Source of the DNA: Paracoccus yibinensis
Lineage (GTDB): Bacteria; Pseudomonadota; Alphaproteobacteria; Rhodobacterales; Rhodobacteraceae
Assembly (NCBI RefSeq): GCF_030846195.1
Contig: NZ_JAVCWH010000019.1
Span: forward strand, 1 to 39,215
Reading direction: 5' to 3'
Length of the DNA: 39,215 nt
Both the position numbers and the translations under genes were made by a program. The notes beneath the pieces were generated by a model. The model saw nothing but the letters and a program-made list of their open reading frames with translations. It was not told the origin of the DNA and did no database searches. Shown in pieces: positions 9,363 to 17,540 of the stretch; positions within the stretch are counted from its first letter, which is position 1; the number at the start of each line of letters is the position of its first letter.

Positions 9363-9854
9363 ATGACCCCAGAAAAACCCGAACTGGACACGGCCAGTTT
9401 GCGAATCCTTGATGCGCTGCAGCAGGATGCCGAACTCAGCAACGCCGAACTGGCCGAACGCGTAAACCTGTCGGCTTCGCCCTGCTGGCGGCGCGTGGCC
9501 GACATGCGTGAGCGCGGGGTGATCCGCGGCTCGGTCGCTCTGGTCGATCCGGTTAAGCTGGGCCTGCTGGTCAACGTGTTTGTCCATGTCACGCTGGCAC
9601 GTCAGGACAAGGCCTCGCTCGGGACGTTCACCGACGCCATCAAGGACCGGCCCGAGGTGATGGAATGCTACCTGATGACCGGTTCCGAAGATTTCATGCT
9701 GCGCGTGGTAGTTGAGGATCTGCTGCGCTATCAGGATCTGGTGATGAACGTCCTGACTCAGATCCCGGGCGTGGCCAACATCCGGTCAAGCTTCGCCCTG
9801 GATCAGGTGAAATACACCACGGCCCTGCCGACCGGGCATCTGCACAAGGGCTGA
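9363..9854 (+). CDS. Lrp/AsnC-family transcriptional regulator
   Basis: 163 residues. An N-terminal winged helix-turn-helix (LDTASLRILDALQQDAELSN, then AELAERVNLSASPCWRRVAD) is followed by the RAM ligand-binding domain (VMECYLMTGSEDFMLRVVVE). GTG at 9348 is in frame, but GGAGG at 9353-9357 fits ATG 9363. It is divergent from the EamA-E1 pair, the layout of a local amino-acid-responsive activator such as MdeR or BkdR. The effector is unknown. Its stop lies three bases from the stop of the convergent hxlR-type gene. Confidence 0.93.
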   Translation: MTPEKPELDTASLRILDALQQDAELSNAELAERVNLSASPCWRRVADMRERGVIRGSVALVDPVKLGLLVNVFVHVTLARQDKASLGTFTDAIKDRPEVMECYLMTGSEDFMLRVVVEDLLRYQDLVMNVLTQIPGVANIRSSFALDQVKYTTALPTGHLHKG

Positions 9855-9857
9855 GGG

Positions 9858-10232
9858 TCAGGCCGTGTCGCGTGGATCGTGTCCAACCGGCTTGCCGTAA
9901 AGGCCGATGTTTTCGTCGCCCCAAGTCTTCAGGGCACGCAGGATCGGCTCCATTGTGCGCCCCAGATCGGACAACGAATATTCCACCTTGGGCGGCACCT
10001 GGGCGTAAACCTTGCGGGTGATCAGCCCGTCCTCCTCCATCTCGCGCAACTGGTTGGTCAGCATGCGCGGCGTGCAGTTCTGCATGTGGCGGCGGATCTC
10101 GTTAAAGCGCAGTGTGCCGGACAGCAGGTGCCACAGGATGATCGACTTCCACTTGCCGTCGATCAGCCCGATTGCCGCCTCGACCGAGCAGCCGGGCGTG
10201 CAGTCGAAGCGGGAATGGCGGGCCTTGACCAT
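9858..10232 (-). CDS. HxlR-family winged-helix regulator
   Basis: 124 residues, the typical HxlR length. The DNA-binding core reads IDGKWKSIILWHLLSGTLRF followed by NEIRRHMQNCTPRMLTNQLR and the wing EEDGLITRKVYAQVPPKVEY. Cysteines at 11, 15 and 53 are visible. N-terminal Cys in this family (QorR, YodB) sense diamide, quinones or other electrophiles, so a redox switch is plausible. It is divergent from a quinone-oxidoreductase-type gene, 104 bp away, its likely target. Convergent with the Lrp gene on its other side. Confidence 0.93.
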   Translation of the reverse strand: MVKARHSRFDCTPGCSVEAAIGLIDGKWKSIILWHLLSGTLRFNEIRRHMQNCTPRMLTNQLREMEEDGLITRKVYAQVPPKVEYSLSDLGRTMEPILRALKTWGDENIGLYGKPVGHDPRDTA

Positions 10233-10336
10233 GACAGTATCCTTTTCGACACTATGTGCATTGTTTGTGCGTATTGTCGCAACCCAAAAGTAAGACCAGT
10301 TTCGCCTTGACGCAAACGAACCAGTGGAGCGATCTC
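10233..10336. promoter_or_regulatory. Divergent regulatory region between hxlR-type and MDR genes
   Basis: Two short direct repeats are visible: GACAGTATC (10233-10241) with GACACTATG (10248-10256), and TGTGCATTGT (10255-10264) with TGTGCGTATTGT (10266-10277). One or both could be HxlR-type operator half sites. A GGAG at 10326-10329 serves the plus-strand gene. Operator function is inferred from position only. Confidence 0.35.
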
Positions 10337-11350
10337 ATGAAGGCCATCGGCTACAAGATACCCGGACCCATCGACCGCGCGAATGCGCTGCAGGACATCG
10401 ACCTGCCGCGTCCGACCGCCACCGGCCATGACCTGCTGGTCGAGGTGGCGGCGGTGTCGGTCAACCCGGTGGACACAAAGGTGCGCAAAAGCGCCACCCC
10501 GACCGAGGGCGACTGGAAGGTGCTTGGCTGGGATGCGGTCGGCCGGGTGGCCGAGGTCGGGCCCGAGACCCAAGGCTTCGCCGTCGGCGACGAGGTTTTC
10601 TATGCCGGATCCATCACACGCCCTGGCGCGAACAGTCAGTTCCATCTCGTCGATGCCAGGATCACCGGGCACAAGCCCAAGTCGCTGACCAATGCCGAGG
10701 CCGCCGCCCTGCCGCTGACGGCTATCACCGCGTGGGAGATGCTGTTCGACCGGCTGGACATCGGCCGCCCCATTCCGGGCGCGGCCGACGCCATACTGAT
10801 CATCGGCGGCGCAGGCGGCGTTGGATCCATCGCCATCCAGCTTGTCCGCGCGCTGACCGACCTGACGGTGATTGCCACCGCCTCGCGTCCGGAAACACAA
10901 GACTGGGTGCGTGAGCTCGGGGCGCACCACGTTATTGATCACCACGGTGATCTGGCGGCGCAGGTCGAGGCCCTGGGCATCGGGTCGCCGGGCTTCGTGT
11001 TTTCCACCAACCAGAGCGACCGGCATGTGAAGGGCATTCAGACCCTGATCGCGCCGCAAGGTCGCTTTGGCCTGATCGACGACCCCGAAACGTTGGACGT
11101 GCTGGGCTTCAAGCGCAAGGCTGCCTCGGTGCATTGGGAACTGATGTTCACCCGCTCGATCTTCGGCACGCCGGACATCGGCGAGCAGGGCAAGCTGCTG
11201 AACGAGGTGGCGAGACTGGTCGATGCCGGGCGCATCCGCACCACGCTGACCGAAACGCTGTCGCCGATCAATGCCGAGACCCTGAAGAAGGCCCATGCCC
11301 TGATCGAAACGAACACTGCACGCGGCAAGATCGTGCTGGAGGGGTTCTGA
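10337..11350 (+). CDS. Zinc-less MDR-family NADPH:quinone oxidoreductase-like protein
   Basis: 337 residues of the medium-chain dehydrogenase/reductase superfamily. The N-terminal GroES-like domain (DLLVEVAAVSVNPVDTKVRK) is followed by a Rossmann domain with GGAGGVGS at about 157-164. The cysteines of the structural zinc loop and the GHE zinc motif are missing, so it is a quinone oxidoreductase/enone reductase-type enzyme despite the common label zinc-type alcohol dehydrogenase. Start ATG 10337 has GGAG eight bases upstream; the open frame continues further upstream without support. The neighbouring HxlR regulator suggests induction by electrophiles. Its TGA overlaps the ATG of the broken ABM gene. 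Confidence 0.88.
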   Translation: MKAIGYKIPGPIDRANALQDIDLPRPTATGHDLLVEVAAVSVNPVDTKVRKSATPTEGDWKVLGWDAVGRVAEVGPETQGFAVGDEVFYAGSITRPGANSQFHLVDARITGHKPKSLTNAEAAALPLTAITAWEMLFDRLDIGRPIPGAADAILIIGGAGGVGSIAIQLVRALTDLTVIATASRPETQDWVRELGAHHVIDHHGDLAAQVEALGIGSPGFVFSTNQSDRHVKGIQTLIAPQGRFGLIDDPETLDVLGFKRKAASVHWELMFTRSIFGTPDIGEQGKLLNEVARLVDAGRIRTTLTETLSPINAETLKKAHALIETNTARGKIVLEGF

Positions 11351-11510
11351 TGTCCGGAATTATTCACCTGGTCGCGACGCTGGTGGCTATACCCGGGGGG
11401 CGGTCCTGCAGGCCGCCCTCACTGGGATGCTCGCGGACGTCCGCGCTGAGCAGGGCTGCCTGCGCTACGACCTGAATCGCGATAGTGACCGCCTGCGGTC
11501 GGCCGAGTAA
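11350..11510 (+). pseudogene. Antibiotic-biosynthesis-monooxygenase (ABM) domain protein, frameshifted and truncated
   Basis: The ATG overlaps the stop of the preceding gene and begins MSGIIHLVATLVAIPGG, the first strand of an ABM (ferredoxin-like dimeric monooxygenase) domain. At a run of six G (11395-11400) the frame is lost. One extra G would restore AVLQAALTGMLADVRAEQG then CLRYDLNRDSDRLRSAE and a TAA. Normal family members have about 95 residues, so the C-terminal half is also missing. Intact ABM genes are commonly paired with reductases of this kind. The remnant shows the operon once had a second gene. Confidence 0.7.
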
Positions 11511-11535
11511 GGGGGCTGCCCCGGCCCGCCCAACT

Positions 11536-12546
11536 CTATGTTCCAGCCGAACGGCTGGCGGATTTCGACCATCCATCAAATTTCGAGGGGCATTGAGCCG
11601 GAGCGGCCTGCGCGAAAGCGGCCATTATCTCTGCCATAACCGACATAGCCAGGGCTTTCGGGTCACGAGACGCGGGGATCAGGCCCATTGGCCCGTAGAC
11701 TCGTGCGATTTGGTCCATGGAGGCGCCCCCCTCCTGCAGACGTGCGCAGCGCGCGGCATGGGTCGCACGGCTGCCCTGTGCACCAATATAAAAGGCGGGT
11801 GTCCGCAGCGCGGCCTGCAGGATCGGCAGTTCATAGTCGTGATCGTGATAGAACAGGGCCACGGCAGTCTGAGCGTCGATGAGCTCCACCTCGGCCAGGT
11901 TTCGCAGTTCTACCGTTCTGATCCCTTGGCGCGATGCTGCGGCCACTGTGCCACGGTCATGAGAATAGAGCACATGCCGATATCCGAAGCTGTTCAGCAG
12001 ATGCGCGAAGACGACGGGCTCGGCACCGGTTCCGAAGAGGGCGAAGGCCATCGAGGGGGCGAAGGCGATGCTCAGGACGCCCGGAAGGGCCTCACCCAGA
12101 TGCAGCCGATCCGCCTGGTCCAGCAGCAACAACACGTGCTCCCGGGCCCGCCGCAGGTGGCCAAGTTCGGCCAGCACGGCGGAGTCGCGTAACTTGAACA
12201 CGCGGAGTTCCACGGCGCCGCCACAGGGCAGGGTCAGGTCCATGAAGGTTGATCCCTTGCCGTATCTTAGCGTTCGCCCCTGCCCCGACGCCAGAACCTC
12301 TTGCGCGTGCAAAACGATGTCAGCCTCGATGCAGCCCGAGGTGATAGAGCCTGCGATCCGGCCTTCGGCGGAAATCGCCATGGCGCTGCCGACGCTGCGG
12401 TAGGCGGGTCCGTCGACTTTTACCAGAACTGCGATGGCGACATTTTCCTCCCAGGATGCCGCAGCGTCCCAAGGGTCGTGGAGGGCGGGATGCAAGTTGT
12501 TGCCTTGCAAGCCCGGAAACAGATCGTGTTGCGGCATTGCTTGCAT
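11536..12546 (-). CDS. xdhC: XdhC-family molybdenum hydroxylase maturation factor
   Basis: 336 residues. The N-terminal XdhC/CoxI domain contains the conserved SGCIEADIVLHAQEVL segment. The C-terminal Rossmann-like domain follows (FALFGTGAEPVVFAHLLNSF). XdhC proteins bind sulfurated molybdenum cofactor and load it into xanthine-dehydrogenase-family enzymes. It is the last gene of the furoate operon, ten bases after the BenE-type transporter gene, and should mature the HmfABC-type dehydrogenase encoded upstream. No MobA-like cytidylyltransferase is present. The stop is 25 bases from the end of the convergent ABM remnant. Confidence 0.9.
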   Translation of the reverse strand: MQAMPQHDLFPGLQGNNLHPALHDPWDAAASWEENVAIAVLVKVDGPAYRSVGSAMAISAEGRIAGSITSGCIEADIVLHAQEVLASGQGRTLRYGKGSTFMDLTLPCGGAVELRVFKLRDSAVLAELGHLRRAREHVLLLLDQADRLHLGEALPGVLSIAFAPSMAFALFGTGAEPVVFAHLLNSFGYRHVLYSHDRGTVAAASRQGIRTVELRNLAEVELIDAQTAVALFYHDHDYELPILQAALRTPAFYIGAQGSRATHAARCARLQEGGASMDQIARVYGPMGLIPASRDPKALAMSVMAEIMAAFAQAAPAQCPSKFDGWSKSASRSAGT

Positions 12547-12556
12547 CCTCGCTGTG

Positions 12557-13789
12557 TCAGGCCGCCTGCGGCGCGGGCTTGCCGGTCCGGTCGGCGATCA
12601 GGGTCACTATCACCCCCGCAACTAGGGCCCAGAAGGGTGATGAGATGCCCATCAGGTTTACGTTCGACATTGCCACCACCAGCGCGGTGAAGGCGCCGAT
12701 CTGGTGGCCGCGCGCGGCGCCAAAGGCTTCTTGCAGCGAACTGATCAGCACGCCGATCATCGCAAGCCCTGCGACTGCCATGATCAAGGGAGAAGGCAGG
12801 CGCAGGATGAGCGGCACCGCTACGGCGGCGAACAGGCCGAACGACCCGAACAGCACGCCGTTTGTGACGGCTGCGGTGTAGCGCGCTGCCTTGTCTTCCC
12901 CTGCCTGTTCCGAGGAACAGATTGCTGTCATCGGGCCAGCGATGTTGGCGTTGTGCGCCCCAATCAGCCCCGCGGCGATCCCACCGATACCCGAGATGAT
13001 GGTCATGGCGTTGACGGGCGGTTTGTAGCCCTCGGCCATCAGGACACCGGTCGCCTGCGCGTTCTCGGCGCCCAGAACCAGCACCGCCAACGGCAGGGCG
13101 ACGGCCAGCAGCGCACCGAGGGTGAAGCTCGGCATCGTCAGTTCAGGCGCAATAAAGCCCTGGTTCAACTCGGAGGCGACGAAGCCGCCGGTCAACCACG
13201 TGATCAAAAGGCCGGCTACAAGCGCGGACAGAACTGGGGGAACAGCCTTGAAAAAGCGCATGGAGAGGAAGAACGCAGCGATGGCTCCGCCCACGATCAG
13301 CGGCATCTTGATGGCCGCCTCTACCGTTCCAGTACCGAACCGGATCATGGCGCCCGCAATCATCGCCATGACAATGGGTATCGGCAGCCAGCGCATGATC
13401 CGGCCGACGAGGCCCGTCAACCCCAAGATCAGCACCAGGACGCCGGCCATGATGAAACTGCCGACGATCTCGTTGAAGGTGAAGCCTCCCATCGCCCCGG
13501 CCAGCATGGCCGCGCCAGGAATGGAATAGGCACCAACCACCGGCATCTTGTAGTAAAGTGCCATGATCAGGCTGATCAGTCCGCCGAAGAAATAGATGCC
13601 AAACAGCCAGGCAACCGTCTGGCCCTGCGAGAGCGATCCGCTCTCGGCGGCGCCGATCACGACCAACGCGGGTCCAGAACAGCCGAAGATCGCCGCGACA
13701 ATGCCCGCCGACAGCGGTTTGACCCCGAAACAAGATCGCAGGTCCCGGAGGCCGCTGGCGAAGCCAGGCCCCTTTTCGATAAAAGCCAT
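12557..13789 (-). CDS. BenE-family (benzoate/H+ symporter-type) transporter
   Basis: About 410 residues with 11-12 hydrophobic segments, including GIVAAIFGCSGPALVVIGAA, GAYSIPGAAMLAGAMGG and NAMTIISGIGGIAAGLIGAH. These are the conserved blocks of the BenE family, which has an NCS2-like fold. Start ATG 13789 follows GGAGGAG by six bases; 65 upstream codons in frame lack support. Benzoate itself has no catabolic genes here, while the surrounding operon handles a CoA-activated heteroaromatic acid. I therefore infer 2-furoate or a similar aromatic carboxylate as the substrate. It lies between the hydrolase gene and xdhC on one transcript. Confidence 0.87.
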   Translation of the reverse strand: MAFIEKGPGFASGLRDLRSCFGVKPLSAGIVAAIFGCSGPALVVIGAAESGSLSQGQTVAWLFGIYFFGGLISLIMALYYKMPVVGAYSIPGAAMLAGAMGGFTFNEIVGSFIMAGVLVLILGLTGLVGRIMRWLPIPIVMAMIAGAMIRFGTGTVEAAIKMPLIVGGAIAAFFLSMRFFKAVPPVLSALVAGLLITWLTGGFVASELNQGFIAPELTMPSFTLGALLAVALPLAVLVLGAENAQATGVLMAEGYKPPVNAMTIISGIGGIAAGLIGAHNANIAGPMTAICSSEQAGEDKAARYTAAVTNGVLFGSFGLFAAVAVPLILRLPSPLIMAVAGLAMIGVLISSLQEAFGAARGHQIGAFTALVVAMSNVNLMGISSPFWALVAGVIVTLIADRTGKPAPQAA

Positions 13790-13844
13790 GTTTTCTCCTC
13801 CCTGAAGATAGAGGGCGACCTCCACGTCGCCCCCCGGGTTCGCA

Positions 13845-14651
13845 TCAGCTGCCGACGAAAGCAGGCGCGCGCTTGGCGTGGAACGCCTCGACTCCCTCCC
13901 GGAAGTCGTCCGATGTGCGCAGACGGCTGTAGCAATGCCCTTCCAGCTCGATGGCGGTGGACAGGAGGGCGTCGTCGGTGTCATTCAGCAACTTCTTGGC
14001 AGTCCGCTGGGCGATGGGAGAAAACTCTCGCAACTCTTGCACCAGGGCATCCACAGTCGCTTCAAGTTGATCGTCGGGGACGACCTCGGTCGCGATGCCC
14101 CAGTCATACGCCTGACGCCCCGAAATACGCTTCGAGCGCATTACGATGTGCTTTGTACGCGTCACACCCACGATCTTCTGCAGCCGGGCTGATCCACCCG
14201 AGCCCGGGATCTGGCCCAGCTTCTGTTCGGGCAGTGCGTATTGCGTCGTTTCCGAGGCGATGCGGAAATCGCAGGCCAGCGAGATTTCGAAGCCCACCCC
14301 GAAGGTGTATCCCCGGTTCGCCGCGATGACCGGTTTGGAACAGCGTGCAGGCGCTGCGATATTCCACGCGAGTTTCGAGACATGCTCGGGCGAGGCTTCC
14401 AGAAAGCCGCGGATATCGCCGCCCGAGGAGAAATCCTTCCCATCGCTGCGCAGGACGACAACCCGCACGGCTGCATCCTCGTCCAGTTCCTCGAACACGA
14501 GGCGCAGCTGATCACGCGCCGCCATCGAGATGACGTTGTAGGGTGGACGGGACAGAATGATGTCCGCACGTTCATTTGCGGCGTCCATTTCGACGCGGAA
14601 GCCGTCCAGGGCAGCCAGGCGCGGGTTCATGAAGTCATAGGTGGTGGGCAT
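13845..14651 (-). CDS. hmfE: Crotonase-fold 2-oxoglutaryl-CoA hydrolase candidate (HmfE-like)
   Basis: 268 residues of the enoyl-CoA hydratase/isomerase family. Both crotonase glutamates are conserved, Glu122 (GVGFEISLACDF) and Glu142 (ALPEQKLGQIPGSGG), with the oxyanion-hole region at FSSGGDIRGF. In the hmfABCDE pathway this last enzyme releases 2-oxoglutarate from 2-oxoglutaryl-CoA. The name rests on being fifth in a row with the same order rather than on a unique motif. A generic hydratase on an aromatic ring-opening route is the alternative. ATG 14651 (AGGA eight bases upstream) is preferred over ATG 14669, which has no Shine-Dalgarno. Confidence 0.72.
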   Translation of the reverse strand: MPTTYDFMNPRLAALDGFRVEMDAANERADIILSRPPYNVISMAARDQLRLVFEELDEDAAVRVVVLRSDGKDFSSGGDIRGFLEASPEHVSKLAWNIAAPARCSKPVIAANRGYTFGVGFEISLACDFRIASETTQYALPEQKLGQIPGSGGSARLQKIVGVTRTKHIVMRSKRISGRQAYDWGIATEVVPDDQLEATVDALVQELREFSPIAQRTAKKLLNDTDDALLSTAIELEGHCYSRLRTSDDFREGVEAFHAKRAPAFVGS

Positions 14652-14686
14652 GTTGGGTGTCCTGTTCATGCGTATTGAAAGATTGC

Positions 14687-16207
14687 TCAGGCGATGGTCG
14701 GGAGCTTCTCAGGCTCGTATTCACCTGCAACGAGACAGCGGCGCAGCAGCTTGCCGACGGGCGACCGCGGGATTTCATGGACGAAAACATAGCTGCGCGG
14801 ACGACGGAAATTTGCCAGGCCCGAATGCTTGCAATGCTCGTCCAGCATCTCGGGCGTCAGAGACGGGTCGCGCCGCCTGATGAAGGCGGTGACGACCTTG
14901 CCCCAGCGCTCATCGGGCAGGCCGACCACGGCAACCTCGTCCACCAGCCTGTGCAGCGACAGGCAGCTTTCGACCTCGACCGGCGAGACGTTCTCGCCCC
15001 CGGTGATGATCATGTCGTCCACGCGGCCGGTGACGAACAGGTCGCCGTCCTCGTCGAAAAAGCCGGTGTCGCCGGTCAGATACCAGCCGTCGCGCAGCGC
15101 CTTGCGGTCGGCGTCGGGACGCCGCCAGTAGCCCTCGAATGCCTCGTCGCCCTGCAGAAGCGCGATGATCTGCCCTTCCTCGCGCGGGGCGGCCAGGCTG
15201 TGGACATCCCCGGCGTCCAGGCGGATGACGCGGATGATCTGGTTCAGCCCCGCCTTGCCCGCCGATCCCGGCTTGCACGCCGCGGACTGGTCGATCGAGA
15301 AGGTATAGACCTCGGACGAGCCGTAGTGGTTCACGAACAGGTCGGGCTGGAACAGCCTGTCCAGCTGCGCGGTCAACCCGTCGGTCATCGGCGCGCCCGC
15401 ATAGCCCAGCTTGCGCACGCTCCGCACCCGATCGGGCGAGAAGTCGGGGTGATGGACCAGGTCGTGATAGAGTGTGGGCACAAGGTAGAGATTGGTGATC
15501 CGCTCGTTCTCGATCAGTGCCAAAGCGCTGCTGACGCTGAAGCGCGGCAGGCAGACGAAGGTGCCGTTGATCAGCGCATGGGCCAGCAGCGACCGCACCC
15601 CCATCGTGTGATAAAGCGGCATGACGCCCAGCGTCCGTTCCTTGTAGGCGTAAAGGTTCTGCGCGATATGCGCGACCGCCGCGGCCCGTTCCGTGCGGTG
15701 CCTGCGCGGCACGCCCTTGGGCTTCGACGTGGTGCCTGACGTGTAGAGCATCAGCGAGATGCAATCCGCATCCGCGCGGGGTTGGGCGGGCGGGGCAGTT
15801 CGGGCCAGCGCCTCCTGGAGGTCGCGGAGGGTCAGGCACTGCACCGTCGCGGCTTCGGGACAGGCGGCGACCGCGTCCCCCGCGACGTCGTCGAAGATCA
15901 GCAGCTTCGCCTGGCTGTCGGTTAGGGCATGAGACAGATCCTCGGCGGTGGCGCGCCAGTTGATGGGTGTGATGATCAGCCCGGCGAACTGCGCCGCCCA
16001 GTGCAGCGAGGCGTTTTCCCACCGGTTCTGCAGCACGGTGACGACATGGTCACCCTTCTTTACACCCAGACCGTCCAGATACGAAACCAGCGCGGAAATC
16101 CGTCCATACCATTCCTCATAGGTGAGCCGGACGTCGCCATCGACGATGGCCAGCGCCTTTGGATCCCTGCTGACGGCAGCCAAAAAGCTGGTGCCAAGAT
16201 CGAGCAT
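14687..16207 (-). CDS. hmfD: Acyl-CoA ligase, 2-furoyl-CoA synthetase candidate (HmfD-like)
   Basis: 506 residues of the AMP-forming adenylating superfamily. The P-loop-like motif YTSGTTSKPKGV is at about 155-166, the A5 region reads NHYGSSEVYTF and the adenylation/hinge motif LTGDTGFFDEDGDLFVTGR. The C-terminal catalytic Lys lies at about 486 (SPVGKLLRR). It would convert a carboxylic acid, ATP and CoA to the acyl-CoA. Placement directly after the 2Fe-2S subunit and before the crotonase matches 2-furoyl-CoA synthetase. The frame is open 27 codons upstream, but GGAGG nine bases before ATG 16207 and the two-base gap to the preceding stop support this start. Confidence 0.8.
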   Translation of the reverse strand: MLDLGTSFLAAVSRDPKALAIVDGDVRLTYEEWYGRISALVSYLDGLGVKKGDHVVTVLQNRWENASLHWAAQFAGLIITPINWRATAEDLSHALTDSQAKLLIFDDVAGDAVAACPEAATVQCLTLRDLQEALARTAPPAQPRADADCISLMLYTSGTTSKPKGVPRRHRTERAAAVAHIAQNLYAYKERTLGVMPLYHTMGVRSLLAHALINGTFVCLPRFSVSSALALIENERITNLYLVPTLYHDLVHHPDFSPDRVRSVRKLGYAGAPMTDGLTAQLDRLFQPDLFVNHYGSSEVYTFSIDQSAACKPGSAGKAGLNQIIRVIRLDAGDVHSLAAPREEGQIIALLQGDEAFEGYWRRPDADRKALRDGWYLTGDTGFFDEDGDLFVTGRVDDMIITGGENVSPVEVESCLSLHRLVDEVAVVGLPDERWGKVVTAFIRRRDPSLTPEMLDEHCKHSGLANFRRPRSYVFVHEIPRSPVGKLLRRCLVAGEYEPEKLPTIA

Positions 16208-16209
16208 TC

Positions 16210-16713
16210 TCAGTTTCCTCCCTTTCGTAAAGTGTCGCGCGCGGCCAAAGCCGCGCGGACGATCGGCTCGTAGCCGGTACAGCGGCAAAGATGGCCGGAC
16301 AGCGCGTCCCGGATGACTGCCTCGGACGCGTCAGGTTCTGCGGCCAGAAGCGCGTCCAGGGTCATCAGGATGCCGGACGTACAGAATCCGCATTGCAGCC
16401 CGTGATGTTCGCGGAACGCCTGCTGCAGGACCGACAGGCGGCCTGTTTCGGCCGTCAGCGCCTCAACCGTGCGGATCTCCATGCCCTGGGCTTGTGCAGC
16501 CAGGACAAGGCAGGCGCGGGCCGGGGCACCGTCGATCTGGACGGTGCAGGCTCCGCAGACGCCGTGTTCGCAGCCGACATGGGTGCCGGTGAGGCCGATC
16601 TCGTGCCGCAGGACGTCGGACAGCAGCATCCGGTTCTCGACCCGGACGGTCTGTTCGGCGCCGTTCAGGCGGAAGGTAACCTCATGGCGGGATGTTGCGT
16701 TCAGGACTGGCAT
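16210..16713 (-). CDS. hmfC: 2-furoyl-CoA dehydrogenase-type 2Fe-2S subunit (HmfC-like)
   Basis: 167 residues, the small iron-sulfur subunit of a xanthine-dehydrogenase-family enzyme. Plant-ferredoxin-type cluster ligands are Cys48, 53, 56 and 68 (GCEHGVCGACTVQI). The second cluster in the helical domain uses Cys108, 111, 143 and 145 (CGFC and CRC). It passes electrons from the molybdenum site to the FAD subunit. It overlaps the FAD-subunit gene by 13 bases, so translation is coupled. The specific substrate is inferred from the operon, since this subunit is much the same in all family members. Confidence 0.85.
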   Translation of the reverse strand: MPVLNATSRHEVTFRLNGAEQTVRVENRMLLSDVLRHEIGLTGTHVGCEHGVCGACTVQIDGAPARACLVLAAQAQGMEIRTVEALTAETGRLSVLQQAFREHHGLQCGFCTSGILMTLDALLAAEPDASEAVIRDALSGHLCRCTGYEPIVRAALAARDTLRKGGN

Positions 16714-17540
16714 CGGGCGGCTTCCGCTTTGGCTTGGTGGATGACTTGGCGGCCAAGGCGCCGGGTGATCTCGCGGCGATAGGCTGCCGAAGCGTGCAGG
16801 TCGTCACGCGCGTTCAGCGACCAGGCGATGTCGTTAAGCGCATCTTCCAGCCCATCGTCCTGACCTGCGCCCAGGTCGAACCGCCGCGCGATATCGTCGA
16901 TGCCGCCCACCGTCAGGCTTACCCCTTCACGCGAGGCGATAGCGGCGATAGCAACGATGGCGAAGTCGCCGTGACGGCGTCCGATTTCCTGGAAGGCGAA
17001 GCCTGTTCCCGGCGCGGCAGTTGGATAGCTGACCGCCTCGATCAGCTCGTCCGGTTCGCGCACGGTGGACATCATGCCCAGGAAGAAGTCCGCCGCCCGG
17101 ACCGTTCGCGCCTTCCGGCGGGTCCGCAGGTGGACCTTGCCTTGCAGTGCGATCAGGCACAGCGGCAGCTCGGCACTGGGATCGGCATGGGCGATCGACC
17201 CGCAGACAGTGCCGCGGGCGCGTGTCTGGATATGGCCGATGAAAGGGATTGCACGGGCCAAAAGCGGCTGCTTCGTGACAAGGTTCGGCAGTTGCTCCAG
17301 CTGCGCCTGACGAACGGCGCAACCGATGCGGAGTTCACCGTCCCTCTCCTCGATCCGGGCAAGGTCGGGCAGCCGTGCCGCGTCGATCAGCACCTTGGGC
17401 TTGGCCAGGCGCATGTTCAGCATTGGAACCAGCGTTTGCCCCCCGGCGATCACGCTGGCGTCAGACCCGTGTTCGGTCAGCACGTCCAGGATCTCCTGCC
17501 GCGACTGCGGGCGGACGAAGGAAAAGCGTGCGGGTTTCAT
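16701..17540 (-). CDS. hmfB: 2-furoyl-CoA dehydrogenase-type FAD subunit (HmfB-like)
   Basis: 279 residues of the CoxM/FAD_binding_5 family. FAD-contact motifs are VIAGGQTLVPMLNMRLAKP and GTVCGSIAHADPSAELP, followed by the CO_deh_flav_C domain. The protein has the short form without the extra [4Fe-4S] loop that marks 4-hydroxybenzoyl-CoA reductase, which argues for an oxidative hydroxylase rather than a reductase. GGAGG lies before ATG 17540, and ATGA couples it to the large-subunit stop. The name follows operon order. Confidence 0.83.
   Translation of the reverse strand: MKPARFSFVRPQSRQEILDVLTEHGSDASVIAGGQTLVPMLNMRLAKPKVLIDAARLPDLARIEERDGELRIGCAVRQAQLEQLPNLVTKQPLLARAIPFIGHIQTRARGTVCGSIAHADPSAELPLCLIALQGKVHLRTRRKARTVRAADFFLGMMSTVREPDELIEAVSYPTAAPGTGFAFQEIGRRHGDFAIVAIAAIASREGVSLTVGGIDDIARRFDLGAGQDDGLEDALNDIAWSLNARDDLHASAAYRREITRRLGRQVIHQAKAEAARCQS

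Noticed and set aside
12704..14329. 541-codon plus-strand open frame opposite the BenE and HmfE genes
   Set aside because: A GC-driven antisense frame: Gln/Arg/His-rich, low complexity, no domain, and fully covered by two well-supported minus-strand genes.
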